Notes: generated from the letters alone by a model not told the origin. Counted from the first letter of the stretch, positions 10,605 to 22,460 are shown. The stretch: 64,000 nt of DNA from Tolypeutes matacus (GCA_026826555.1 JAKSZT010004976.1:7758917-7822916); one strand, 5' to 3'. Program-made: numbers and translations.

Positions 10605-11395
10605 TCCAGCAGCATTAGTCTTAACAGTCCAAGAGTGGATCCAGCCCAAGTGTCCATCAGGAGATGAATGGGTAAACAAAGTGCAGTCTAGCCATGCAAT
10701 GGAGTATTATTTGGTCACAAAAAGGAATGAAGTTCTGGTCTATTGTAGATTGAATCTTGTCCCCCAGAAAGATGTGCTTAATTCCTAACAAACCCACAGC
10801 CCTGTGGGTGTGAACTCATTTGAAAACAGCCTTCAAAGATCCTAGGATGAGGCCAAATTGAATCAGGGTGGGCCTTAATCCAGTATGGCAGAAGTCCTTA
10901 GAAACAGGAAATTCAGATGCAATGAGTTAGGAAAAGCCAAAGAATGGGGGAGAGAGAGAGATCACTATGTGACAGATGCAGAGGTGCAGCTACAAGCCAA
11001 GGAACCCCCAGGACTGTCAGCAAGCCAGGACCAGAACACAACAGAATCCAGGAGAAAGCATGGCTGCAGATACCTTCATTTTGGACCCCAAGCCTCCAAA
11101 CTATGAGCCAATAAATTCCCATTCTTTAAGCCAACCAATTTGTGGTATTTGTCATAACAGTGCTGGCAAACCAAAGCATGGCCCATGCTGCAACATGGAT
11201 GAACCTTGAAAACATTATACGAAGTGAAAAAAGCCACAAAAGACCATATATTATATGATCCCAAGCACATGAAATGCCCAAAATAGGCAGATCTGTAGAG
11301 GCAGAAAGTAGGTTAATGGGTGCAAGAGGCTGTGGGACAGGCAAGAATTGGAGAATGCCTGCTAATGATATGGGGTTTTTTTGGGGGGTGATAAG
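10605..11395 (+). mobile_element. Old L1 fragment split by an MLT1-like LTR
   Basis: Left piece (10605-10735): 'ccaagtgtccatcaggagatg', then 'atggagtattattt', the extreme 3' end of L1 ORF2. Right piece (11180-11395): 'tgcaacatggatgaaccttg', then 'tatatgatccc', the following ORF2/3' UTR. The two pieces join in L1 order once the LTR is removed. Confidence 0.75.
10739..11178 (+). mobile_element. MLT1-like ERVL-MaLR solo LTR
   Basis: It follows the MLT1 order: 'tgtagattgaatcttgtccc', then 'gggtgggccttaatccagtatg', then 'tacaagccaagga', then 'cctccaaactatgagccaataaa', ending 'agccaacc', 'ttgtggtatttgtcataaca', 'ggcaaacc'. It contains an aataaa signal and has no internal retroviral sequence. It interrupts an older L1. 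Confidence 0.75.
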
Positions 11396-12074
11396 CCTCT
11401 CCTCTGGGTTCCCACGGCATGGTCTTGACCCCCAGGAGCTCGGAGGTCTGGCGTGTAGCTCCAGAGCTCCCACTTAGGACCCTCTGCTTTTCTTGACCAG
11501 GTCTACATGCATGGCAGCCGAGTCAGGGGCCCCCTTTACCATGGTGCATCGCAGAGGACTGTGCCCTCACCACTTGCTCCCAGCCCCAGGGGCACACACG
11601 CTCCTCACAGGTTCTGCACTGGCCAAGGCCAAGAGGCTCACGGAAGACAGAGATGACAGCTCTTCTGCCTCAGGCTCCACACTGCAGAGAAGACAAAGTC
11701 TGCCCGCCCCCCAAGGAGAGCCCCTCCTGGCCACAACTGCAATTCACATCTTAGAAGAACTTTCTGTCCCCATTTCCTTTGCCTGGGCTGTGATCAAAAG
11801 TACAACAAATGGCATTAATTACCACAAGAAGGGGGAGCACAGCATGCCAGGTTGTCCGCTAAGAAAAGGGAAAGGAGGAAATGATGTTGGAAATCCTATC
11901 AAAGCCCCTGGGACAAAGTCTGGATATTTCTCAGGAACCAAAGGAGTGACTCTCTGTACTGAGCCCAACTTTGTAACAAGGAATAGAATTCTTGGTCTTC
12001 CGCAGAAGCATCTCCAGGGTTTCTCTTCTCTTCGTGCCCATGCCCAAGGCACCTATCTCAATGACGGCAGCTGA
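11396..12074 (+). other. Unassigned DNA with a 187-codon open frame
   Basis: The longest open frame outside repeats runs from the ATG at 11511 to 12074. It is preceded by an acceptor-like pyrimidine tract and AG at 11500. The ATG context is weak, the product has no recognisable domain, and I see no donor in a suitable place. I do not call it a gene. See findings. Confidence 0.2.
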
Positions 12075-13979
12075 CATTTACACTGATGATTAGCTGAATT
12101 ATGTCAGCAACCTGTAAGAAAGAAAACTTGATGGGCAAAAACACTGCTCCCCACCCCAATCGCTGCTGTGTTTATGGCGAGAGATAACTTGTACGGCGCA
12201 GTTCCATGGTGAGTATTAATGGAAACACAGGGCTCAGAGGCTGACAAATAAATGGCATGATTTTCAATTATTAATTCGAGATCAGGAACATTTCTGGACA
12301 AACAGATGAAGAATGAATCTGACAAAGCATGAAAAGTAAATCCCTCCACACTGTCACTAGGACGGTCAGACCAGCAAGATAAATGTTTAGGCTTCTGGTT
12401 CAAGCAGTTATTCACAGAAGTCTAGGCTCCAGGCCTTCCTATTCCACATCTGTAAACTGAAATACAATCCTGACCCTGTGAGGAGCGCCAACAAGCCAAG
12501 TTTAGGACAATCCAACATTTTGGCACAAAGCAGCCTCTTCCCCTAAAACAAAGCGAGCTGGACTGACAGAGCAGCACACAGAGATGCCAGCTCTCTAAAA
12601 CAGACCATGGCACCCATCTGCCTGGAAAGGGCAGGAGAATGGAGGGGGCTGGGAGGCTTTGTTTCTGCTTGGTGTCTGCCTCCAACCCACCATGGAAGGG
12701 CTGTCTGAATTCAAAGGGATAAAACACCATCCCAGATGCAGACCAAGATGTGGGCATGGAAGAAACACTGACAGCGTGCCCGTGGTTTCTTGGAGACCTC
12801 TGGCACGGCATGATGGTGCAGAAAGCTGGCATGGTACAGTGATGACGTTGGCTGAGGTCACCCACAGGAAGATATGAGTCTTCTGTGAACAGGATGTGAC
12901 TGGGGATTGGGCTCTAAGGGCAGCCGAGCCAAGAAGCCCTTGAGAGTTCTGTGAGGGCTTCACAGCTTCTTACTCAAGAGAGATGAGGGCATCGTACAGA
13001 GGCTACCATGAAAAGTGGGCTCCTGCCAAGGGAGGGCGCACTGGTCAAATCCTGATTCAGAACCTGAATCGAGAGAAACAAATATAAAGCTTTGACTTAA
13101 GAGGAGGAAGCTGAAAGAACAAAAAAAGGGAACATGGCAGTCAAGTTTGAGGACCAACTTGCTCTGGTAAGGACTGACATTTTACAGATGTTCTTCCTTG
13201 GAAGTCTTACACAAAAATGAAATAGCTTCCCATTTATCTGAAACCGAAATAGCATTTTCCAATATTTTAAATCTCCCCAGGAAGACAGGCAAATTTTTTT
13301 TTTTTGGGGGGGGGGGGGGAGAAGAAAAATGAAAAGATACAATATTTAGTGCCCATTACAGATCCCAAATCACATTCTAGGTTAGAAACATGTCACACAA
13401 ATTATTGTTGAGCTGTAAGGTGATGTCCGCACATTAAGTTATAGTTCATACTTATAGCTAAATGTTTACCAATGGGATTTTGTTATAAAACAGTTGCTGA
13501 GCTTGACAAATCATCATTTAGTATGAGCCAATTTATGGGGGGAAAAACAGCATTATAATAGAAGAACTGAGGATTTTGATCTTGGAATTCTCTATATTAA
13601 GGCTGAGGACAAGGAACCTTGACCCCCATGCCAAAATCACATACAAAGTACAGAAACTCAGAGAATACAAGTTTTGCACACACACCCCAACCACTGTCTA
13701 CTAGCTTTCCTTTTCTGTACATTCACAGTCCTAAGTATCTGCTTCCTTTAGGTGCTTGGGTTTTATTTTGGACTCGTGAACTCTGCCTGGACAAGGTTTG
13801 CTACCTGGCACTGGAGCTGTACCTCTCTAAATGTAGACTAATCGCTTCATGGAGCACCAGCACATGGGGACCTGAAGCAGGCAACGAGTAGCAGGAGTCA
13901 GGGGACAAGAGAAGAACATCGCAACCTAAATTTTAATCATCTTTAAAATTCCCACCATTCCTACCCCACCCCAATTTTC
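12075..13979. other. Unassigned DNA, AT-rich conserved-looking block and simple repeats
   Basis: About 12130-12400 is a moderately AT-rich single-copy block with homeodomain-type 'attaatt' words (see findings). A T12G14 run lies at 13294-13319. No gene was recognised. Confidence 0.35.
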
Positions 13980-13992
13980 AAATTTGACTGCT

Positions 13993-14182
13993 GGGAAGCG
14001 GCTGTGGCTCAATCAGTGGGGCTCTCGTTTACCATATGGGAGGCCCCGGGTTCGGTTCCCGGGGCCTCCTGGTGAGGGCGGGCCCGCCTGCGCGGCGTGG
14101 TTGGCTGACCCGGCGAGCGCGGGCAGCAGGGGGGGGATAAATGAATAAATAAATAAAATCTTTAAAAAAAAAAAAAAAAAAA
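13993..14182 (+). mobile_element. Young DAS-type SINE with perfect 13-bp duplication
   Basis: This is a full-length monomeric SINE with head 'gggaagcggctgtggctc' and B box 'ggttcggttcc' (14049-14059). The body is CpG-rich and ends 'aaataaaatcttt' plus an A tail of about 22. The target duplication 'aaatttgactgct' flanks it at 13980-13992 and 14183-14195 without mismatch. The many intact CpGs indicate a recent insertion. Confidence 0.93.
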
Positions 14183-14195
14183 AAATTTGACTGCT

Positions 14196-15947
14196 AATAG
14201 GGGGACAAAGGCAGGATGCTTTCCTTCCTGCCCACCCTGCACTTCATGTTTCTAAGCTGAAACCACTGGATGAAGTCAAGATGCTTGAGGCTGAACTAGG
14301 AGGCCTCTAGATGCCTCTTGCCAAATCTGAACGTGTGCACAGGGAAGCCAAAGCATACACCCTTCTACCTATCTACCCTTCTCCTTCCCTTGCTTTTCCC
14401 CAAGAAGAAGGACTTCAACTGGCCGAGATTCCACGGTATTGCTTGGGCCCAGTTTACTGGCAGGATGGGCCTCTCTCCAGCACCATCTTCCACTTCCTCC
14501 TCTATCCAGTTGAATAGGTGTTCCAGGCTGGTCTTCCCTGATTTCAATGTAAGCCACTGGGATCAAATGTAGACTCAGAGCCTCAATAGCCTATGGCCAC
14601 CTCCAGGTGGTAATTGGTCTAACCTGTGCCAACATGGGATGCTCTTAACTTCCCATGAATATCTGCAAGTGATTATTTTAATCACTTCCCATCTCTGACA
14701 TTTGCTGCTGCCACCTTGTCCCTGTTCATGGGATACTCCATGCTGTACCTAAAATTGGCTGGTCTACCCTTGCTTCAGAGTGTGACCAATGTATGTAGTC
14801 AACAGCAGAAAAAAATAAAGACTGTTGAAGGCAAGGTAGAGTGTTGTTCTTCCTCAGAAAAAGAAGACCCCACCCCACCTAACTGTATGCCTGGAACTTT
14901 GGACAATGAGGTCAGAGGCACCAACACTGACAACACAGTGGGAGACTCTCTTGTATGCCCACCCACCACTCCGCTCACACCTTCTTCCTTGTTAACAGAC
15001 CCCCATTTAGTTTATCATCCCCAGACCAGCCAGGGCCTTCACGGGGGGGGGGGGGGGAGCACGGGACACGAACACGGACGACCCTGAAATGTGGTTTGAC
15101 TCGTAAAAGCCATCACAGCGCTCACACTACATTCTTCTTGCCAAGAGTTGACTGAAGCAAAACTATGTCATGGAATTATGGCTGATGAACACGAGGGCAA
15201 GTCTTCTAGGGCCTTCTAGGATGGGGACATTGCCATTCCTGCCTCTGGATGCTGCTGGATGCATGCTGTGTCTGGGAACACAGTGGCCATCTTGGGATCA
15301 TAAGCAAAGTGAGCATATTAGAAAGATAAATGGAAAATGTATGTCACCATGAGCCCTGACTCTAAACTCCTTGTTAAACGATATAATAGATGCCCTTATC
15401 ATTTAAGCAACTTTTGCTTCTTTGATACCTTTAGGCAAAATATCCCAAACTCACTGAACCATTATGTGCAGAAAGCAATAGGTTAAAATGCTTTTACTCT
15501 ACAACAGAACTGCAGCATACATGCATCAACGAATGGCAATTCACCTGTAACAATCACTCGCTTATTAACTCAAACAGGTATACACAGCACTTTACTCTGC
15601 ACAATCAGATATAAGTATTACCAAGAATTGTATACACAAAACCATATGTACTTAATGTGAAACCTAAACCACTTTTTGGATATCAAAGCTGACTGCAGAA
15701 AACCCTCTCTTTGGAATATGATCATCACTTGTTCTTATGATAAGCCTGGCAAGAGGCTCTATTTCATGAAACAACATTTTGGAACACTGAAACCCTTGGC
15801 ACATTCCTGCTTTTGTAATTGCCTTGGATAGACAGTGTAGGTGAAACTAACAAAATCTAACCATCACTATCACTGGTCCACGTGTTACTGGTACTTAGTA
15901 AAGTAGCAAGCACAAGAGTCAAGCACCCAACGTGGGGCTCCAAAGCA
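14196..15947. other. Unassigned DNA
   Basis: No gene or repeat recognised. A G15 run lies at 15043-15057. Frames of up to 123 codons are without domains. Confidence 0.35.
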
Positions 15948-16165
15948 GGGGTTCTCAACTAGAGGCCATTTTGCACATACCTGCCCTGTGACATTCAGTG
16001 CCATCTGAAGACATTTTTGGTTGTTGCAACTTGAGGGAACAACTGGCATCTCGTGAGCAGAAGTGAAGGATGCTGCTAACGTCCTACAGTGCACAGGGCA
16101 GCCTCCCACAGTGAAAGAATTATCCAGCCCCAAATGTCAACAGTGTCGAGATTGAGAAACCTGAC
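15948..16165 (+). mobile_element. MER20-like hAT-Charlie element
   Basis: Near full length. It opens 'caggggttctcaact', followed by 'gacatttttggttgttgcaac', 'ggatgctgctaac', 'gaattatccagccccaaatg', and ends 'cgagattgagaaacctg', matching the MER20 order. The terminal inverted repeats 'caggggttctcaa' and 'ttgagaaacctg' are visible. Confidence 0.82.
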
Positions 16166-16578
16166 TCTAAAGCAATGCAACTACTTCCATAAGTCACACA
16201 CACCCAAAAACTGATCATTAGCTGAATAAAGTTCCCACATTCATTTTGATGTCGTTTTTTTGTGTTTCAGGGTCACAGAAAAATAAGGCAATATTTTCAA
16301 ATTTCAAGAGAACCTGACATACAAATTTCAGACATGCTCAAAATTTTTTCTATCTGGATGATGATTTGGAAAGCACCAACCTGCCACTTACCCAACATTT
16401 CTACGCTGGCAACAGCCTATGCATTTAAAGCACGTTCTGTAGCCCCAGCAAGTCCACCTACCTGGTGTGCTGTGTACCTTGCTGAGCGTGCCCATGACGC
16501 ACAAGCACGGGGGAGGGGGGGTAGTATTCATGTAAACCAATCAGATATGAATAAAAGTTAAAAAAAAAAAAAAAAAAA
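16166..16578 (+). other. Unassigned DNA ending in AATAAA and an A tract
   Basis: The stretch ends with 'aataaa' at 16550-16555 and an A run at 16560-16578, directly against the start of the L1 at 16579. It could be the 3' end of a retroposed transcript, or the A run could be the target site used by the L1. I cannot name the upstream sequence. Confidence 0.35.
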
Positions 16579-19155
16579 GGTATGAGACTTCAAAAGACTA
16601 AGCATCAAAATGGTGGAAGAAAGCCCTGCATTATCAGTAGTGACTTGAAATGTAAATTGATTAAACTTTCCAGTCAAAGGCTGAGATAGGCACAATGGAT
16701 AATAAAAGCATGACCTAGTTATATATATTTTTTACAAGAGACTCACCTTAAATTCAAAAACAAAAGTACACTGAAAGTGAAAGTATGGGAAAAAATATAC
16801 TATCCAAGTAGTAAACAAACAAGAGGCACGATAGCTATACTAATTAACAGATAAAATAGACTTTGTCAAAAACTGTTACAAGGGACAAAGAAGGTAATTA
16901 TATATTGATAAAGGGGTCAATTCAACAAGACTAAACACTTATCAATCTACATGTGCACCTAACAGAGAAAATCCAAAATATATGAAGCAAATATTGACAG
17001 ATATGAAGAGAGAAATAGGTCTATATTAATAGTAGGAAGACTTCAAGATACCACTTTCAATAATGGATAGAACATCTAGACAGAAGCTCAATAAGGAAAG
17101 AGAAGACTTTAACAATACTCTAAGCAAACTAGTCCCAGCAGACATATATAGAACACTTCACCCAACAGCAGCAAGATAGTGCATATGGATCATTCTTCAG
17201 GATAGACCATATGCTACGTCACAAAACAAGTCTGAATAAATTTAAAAATATTGAAATCTTACAATGCATCCTCTCCGACCACAATGGAATGAAGCTAAAA
17301 ATCAATAACAGAGGGAGAAATGGAAAACTCACAAATGTGTGGAAATTAAACAACATACTCTTAAATAACCAATAGGCCAAAGAAGAAATCACAAGGGAAA
17401 TTAGAAAATATCTTGAGGTAAATGAAAATAAAAACAACATACTAAAATTTATGGGATGCTGCAAAGGCAAGTACTTAAAAGGAAATTTTTTTTAAATGTA
17501 AGCATTTAGAGTTATAAAGAAAGATCTCAAATAAGAGACCTAATCACACAACTGGAAGATCTAGAAAAAGAGCAAACTAAACTCAAAGCAAGCAGAAGGA
17601 AGGAAATAAAGATTAGAGCAGAGACACATGAAATAGAGAATTTAAACAAAAGAAAAAAATCTAAATCCAAACTTGGTTTTTTGAGAAGATCAATAAAATT
17701 GACAAACCTTTAGCTAGACTCACAAAGAAAAAAGAAAGAAGGCACAAAACTAAAATCAGAAATGAAGAGGGGAACATTACTAGTAACCCCACAGAAAAAG
17801 GACTATTAGAGGATACTATATTCATAGTATCAACAAATTAAATAACCTAGACAAAATGGACAAATTCCTAGAAACACACAACTTACCTACATCGACTCAA
17901 GAAGACATGATCTCGGCAAACCAAAAACTAATAAAGAAATTGAATCAGTAATCTAAAACCTCCCAACAACAACAAAAAAAGCCCAGGACGAGATGGCTTC
18001 ACTGGTGAATTTTATCAAACATTCCAAGAAGAACTGACACCAATCCTTCTAAAACTCTTCCCAACAACTAAAGAGGAGGGAACATGCCCTAACTCATTCT
18101 ATGAAGCCAACATCTCCCTCATACAATGCCAGATCAAGATATCACTAGAACAGAAAATTACAGACCAATATCTCTTATAAACATAGATGTAAAAATTCTC
18201 AACTAAATACTATCAAACTGAATCCAACAGCACATTAAAAATTGTACATCATGATTAAGTGGGATTTATCCCAGGTATGCAAGGATGCCTCAACATAAGA
18301 AAATCAACTAATGGAATATACCACATTAACAAAATGAAGGAAAATAAAACACAGGATCATCTCAAATGACACGGAGAGGGCATTTGACAAAACTCACCAC
18401 CCCTTCTTGACAGAAACACTTTGAAAACTAGGAATAGAAAGAAACGTCCTCAACATAATACAGGGTATATATGAAAAAACCCTGAAAGCTTTCCCTCTAA
18501 GATCAGGAACAAGATAAGGATGCCCACTGTCACCACTGTTTTTCAACATTGCACTGGAAATTCTAGCCAGAGAAATTAGGCAAGAAAAAGTAAAAGGCAT
18601 CCAAATTGGGAAGGAAGAAGTAAAACATTCCCTAATTGCTGTGACATGATCCTGTACACAGAAAATTCTGAAAAATCCACAACAAAATTCCTAGAACCAA
18701 AAAATTAATTCAGCAAAGAGCAGGGTACAAGATCAACAACAAAAACAAGTAGTGCTTCTAATACACCAGTAATGAACAATCTGAAGAAGAAATCCAGAAA
18801 AAATGCCATTTCCAATAGCAACTAAAAGAATCAAATATCCAGGGATAAATCTAATCAAGGATGTAAAGGACTTGTAAACAGAAAACTACAAAACATTGCT
18901 AAAGAAATGAAAGAATACCTAAATAAGTGAAAGGACATTCCACATTCATGGACTGAAAGACTAAACATTGTTAAGATGTCAATTCTATTCAAAGTAATTT
19001 AGAGATTCAACATAATCCCAATCAAAATTTCAACAACCTCTGCAGAAATGGAAAAGCCAATCAAATTTATATAGAAAGGTAAGGGGCTCTGATTAGCCAA
19101 AGCCATCTTGAAGAAGAGCAAGGTTGGAGGACTCCATGATCTTAAAACTCATTAC

Positions 19156-19514
19156 TGGGAAGCCTCAAATGATTGAGCTCCCGCCTACCACATGGGAGTT
19201 TCAGGGTTCGGTTCCCAGCCCTCCAAAAGAAGACAAGCAAGACAGAGGGCTGACATGATGGGCTGGCACGGTGAGCTGACACAACAAGATGATACAACAA
19301 GAGACAAAAGGAGGAAAACATTATGAGGGATGCAACAGAACAGGGAGCGGAGGTGGCTCAAGTGATTAGGTGCCTCCCTCCCACACAGGAGGTCCCAGGT
19401 TCAGTTCCCGGTATCTCCTAAAAGGAAGATGAGCACACAATGAACAGACACAGCAAATGCAATCAACAAGGGGGTGGGTAGAAATAAATAAATCTTGGGG
19501 GAAAAAAAAAAAAC
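19156..19514 (+). mobile_element. Dimeric DAS-type SINE inside L1, 11-bp duplication
   Basis: The first head (from 19156) lacks part of its A box. A second tRNA-like head begins at 19342 ('gggagcggaggtggctcaag') with 'aggttcagttcc' as B box. The tail is 'aaataaataaatctt' plus A. The target duplication 'aaactcattac' lies at 19145-19155 and 19515-19525. The same long dimer type occurs at 62131. Confidence 0.9.
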
Positions 19515-19553
19515 AAACTCATTACAAAGCCCCAGTAATCAAAACAGCATGGT

Positions 19554-20694
19554 TACAGCTAAGAGATTTCAAAGTGTGAATCAGGATGTCATTCAAGAAG
19601 TTATGTTTAGAGAGCAGACAGTGAGCACAAACCATGGTGGTGGTGGGGATAAATAAAAATAAGTCTAAAAAAAAAGAAGTTATGTTTATGCATATCTCAG
19701 GTGGCTCTCACCAACTGCACAGGAAACAAAGCCTCAAACAGGGGTGCCCCAAGGACTCTGGAGGTGTCTGGACATTATAGGCAAGGGATACAGCCCCATG
19801 GAGTCAGCACCCCCATCAGTGGGCTTTACCTTGGAATATATGATAACTTATGTCCACACTGTAACAGAGTTAGGCTCATTTATAATTTCCCTACACATGA
19901 CTCTTCTACCCCTTTATCTGAACCTATAATTAGCACTATATCTATTAAATATATGTCCCAGAAACTCAAATCTTTGGTGTGTTCAGATGCTGATTGAGCC
20001 CTGACTCTCAGCAGAGTTGCAGCTAACACCTAGTTCTCCAGATCATCGGATTCACCCAGGACAACCAAATGATGATGATGGACAACACCCATCCCAAAAA
20101 GCAAAGAGTATCTACAACTGCAAGCAAAACAGTTCCTTCCATCTGCCCTATAAGATCTAAGCCCCCTCTCAATCTGAAAAGCAGAGTGGGCATCACCACC
20201 CTAAAATCCACAAGACTGAGAAATGAACAAACATAAGGGGGGAGGGGATACAACCATGGACCAAAGTAGACTTATTATTATTGTAGTAACAGAAGAACTT
20301 GTAACACTAATATAAAGATAGTAGTTACCAGAAGTTCTAAGGGGAGGAAGAGGGAAATATAGGCAGAACATGGGACATTTTTAGGGCATTGGAATTGTTA
20401 TGCATGATTTTGCAATGGCGAATATAGGCCATTACATATTTTGTCAAAACCTATATAATTGTACGGTGCAAAGTATAAACCATAATGTAAACTAAAGACC
20501 ATGGTTAGCAGCAATGCTTCAATACTTCTTCATCAATTGTTAACAAATGTACCACACTCATGTAAGATGTTATTAGTAGGGGAAAATGTGAGAGGGGGAG
20601 GAGGTGGAGTATATGGGAATCCCCTACATTTTCAATTTAACATTTCTATAATCTAAAACTTCTTTAAAAATAAAGCTAAAAAAAAAACAAGCAC
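19554..20694 (+). mobile_element. Unnamed 1.1-kb polyadenylated retroelement inside L1
   Basis: The L1 reading '...aaaacagcatggt' stops at 19553 and resumes at 20695 with 'catggtactggcac', so about 1.1 kb has been inserted. The insert ends 'aaaataaagctaaaaaaaaa', a retroposed tail. The flanks 'aaaacagcatggt' and 'aaaacaagcaccatggt' look like an eroded target duplication. Its last 250 bp resemble 41880-42110 on the minus strand and, more loosely, 38230-38510. No open frame or reverse transcriptase is visible, so it appears non-autonomous. I do not know its family name. An L1-mobilised 3' end or an LTR-derived unit are alternatives. Confidence 0.6.
19610..19673 (+). mobile_element. 5'-truncated SINE tail with perfect 15-bp duplication
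   Basis: Only the last part of a DAS SINE is present ('agcagacagtgagcacaaac', then 'ggggataaataaa'), ending in A. The duplication 'aagaagttatgttta' occurs at 19595-19609 and 19674-19688. It lies inside the 1.1-kb element, itself inside an L1: three levels of nesting. Confidence 0.88.
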
Positions 20695-22460
20695 CATGGT
20701 ACTGGCACAAGGACAGACATATAGACCAGTGGAACTGATTTGAGAGCTCAAAAATCAGCCCTCACATTTATGGCCAACTGATTTGTCACAATGGTGCCAA
20801 GCCCACTCAAGTGGGAAAGAATAGTCTTTTCAACAAATGGCATTAGGAAAACTAGATGTCCTTACTCAAAAGAATGGAATGTGGACCCCTCCCTCATACC
20901 ACATACAAAAATGAGTTCCAAATAAATCAAAGACCTAAATATAAGAACCCAAACTGTCAAACTCCAAGAAGAAAACAGAAGTATCTTCAAGACTTCATGT
21001 TAGGCAATAGTTTCTCTTCACACCCAAAGCACAAGCAACAAGAGCAAAAAAAAAAAAAAAATAGATAAATGGGACCCCATCAAAATTGAAATCTTTTCCA
21101 CTTCAAAGCACTTTATCATGAAAGTAAAACAACCTACATAATGGGAGAAAATATTTGGAAACCACATATCCAATAAGAGCTTGTTATCCAAAATATTAAA
21201 GAAACCCTACAACAACAAAACAAACAACCCAATTTAAAAATAGGCAAAAGACTTGAATAAACCATTTCTCCAAAGCAGATATACAGAGCACATGAAAAGA
21301 TGTTCAACATCATTAGCCATTAGGGAAATGCAAATCAAAACCACAATGAGGTACCATATCACGCCTACTAGAATAGCTACTATTTTTCAAAAAAAGGAAA
21401 ATTACAAGTTTTGAAGCAGATATGGAGATATAAGAATACCCTTTTATTGTTGGTGGGAATGTAAACTGTGCGTGCAGTCACTATGGAAGACAGTTTTGCA
21501 GTTCCTCAGAAACTTAAGTTTAGAACTACCATATGACCCGGCAATCCCACTACTAGGTATATACCCGAAAGAATTGAAACCAGGGACTCAAACAGATATT
21601 GAACACTGATGTTCACAGTGGCATTATTCAGAATTGCCAAAAGATGGAAGCAACCCAAGAGTCCATCAACTGATGAATGGATAAACAAAATGTGGTATAT
21701 ACACACAATGGAGTATTATTTAGCCATAAAAAGGAATGACATTTCTGATATATGCAATAACACGGATGAACCTTGAAGAGACACTGAATAAAATAGGCCA
21801 AACACAAAGAGACAAATATTGTATGATCTCACTAATATGAAATAATTAGAGTAAGCATATTCACAGAGTCAGAAACTAGAATACAAGTTACTAGGGGCCA
21901 GGTGGTGGTAGAAAAATGGGGAGTTAAGGCTTAAAATGTACAGCATTTCTATTTGGGTGATGGAAACATTTTGGTAATGGATGGTGGTGATGGTAGCACA
22001 ATGTAGTGAATGTAGTAAATAGCTCTCATTTATATGTTTGAATGTGGAAGGGAAAATTTTAGGTTTTATATATATTACTAAAAATCCATAGGACTGTACA
22101 ACACAATGAACCCTAAAGCAAACTGACTATATTTAGTAGTAAAAGTATAAAACTGTTCTTTTATCAATTGCAAGAAGTGTATCACACTAATGTAATGTGT
22201 TACTAATAGAGTGGTATATGAGAACTATATTTTTATGCCTGATTGTTCTGGAATCCTATAACTTCTCTAATAAAAAAAAAAAAAAAAGGTCTAGGACACA
22301 GGTTTAGACACGCGTAAATAAGAGGAACTCTGACGTGCTTTTAGAAAAGAGGTGAGGGTGGGAAAAGGTGTGGAGAAACACACAGGTAACCACAGGTATC
22401 CACATATGCAGAGTGTTACACAAAAACAGAACGCAGGGAAGTTGTGTTCCCAAGGCAGAA

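Larger units (their letters stand above)
16630..21780 (+). pseudogene. L1 ORF2 pseudogene (endonuclease, reverse transcriptase, C-terminus)
   Basis: L1 ORF2 encodes an APE-type endonuclease and reverse transcriptase that together carry out target-primed reverse transcription. Visible landmarks are an R-I-D-H-M endonuclease block near 17205 and the S-D-H-N endonuclease motif at 17274-17285. A '[14 protein letters not shown]' type block lies near 17985, and '[19 protein letters not shown]' near 18500. The F-A-D-D catalytic motif is destroyed by a deletion near 18640. Many stops, frameshifts and two nested insertions break the frame. It is dead. Confidence 0.85.
16579..22287 (+). mobile_element. 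L1 LINE, 5'-truncated in the inter-ORF region, with nested insertions
   Basis: This is the longest L1 in the window. It starts just before ORF2 ('ggtatgagacttcaaaagac'), runs through endonuclease, reverse transcriptase and C-terminal region, and ends in a 3' UTR ('cttctctaataaaa') with an A tail at 22272-22287. The DNA after the tail begins 'ggt', as does the L1 after the upstream A run at 16560-16578, so the A run itself may be the target-site duplication. Two elements are nested in it: a dimeric SINE (19156-19514) and a 1.1-kb retroelement (19554-20694). Confidence 0.88.
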
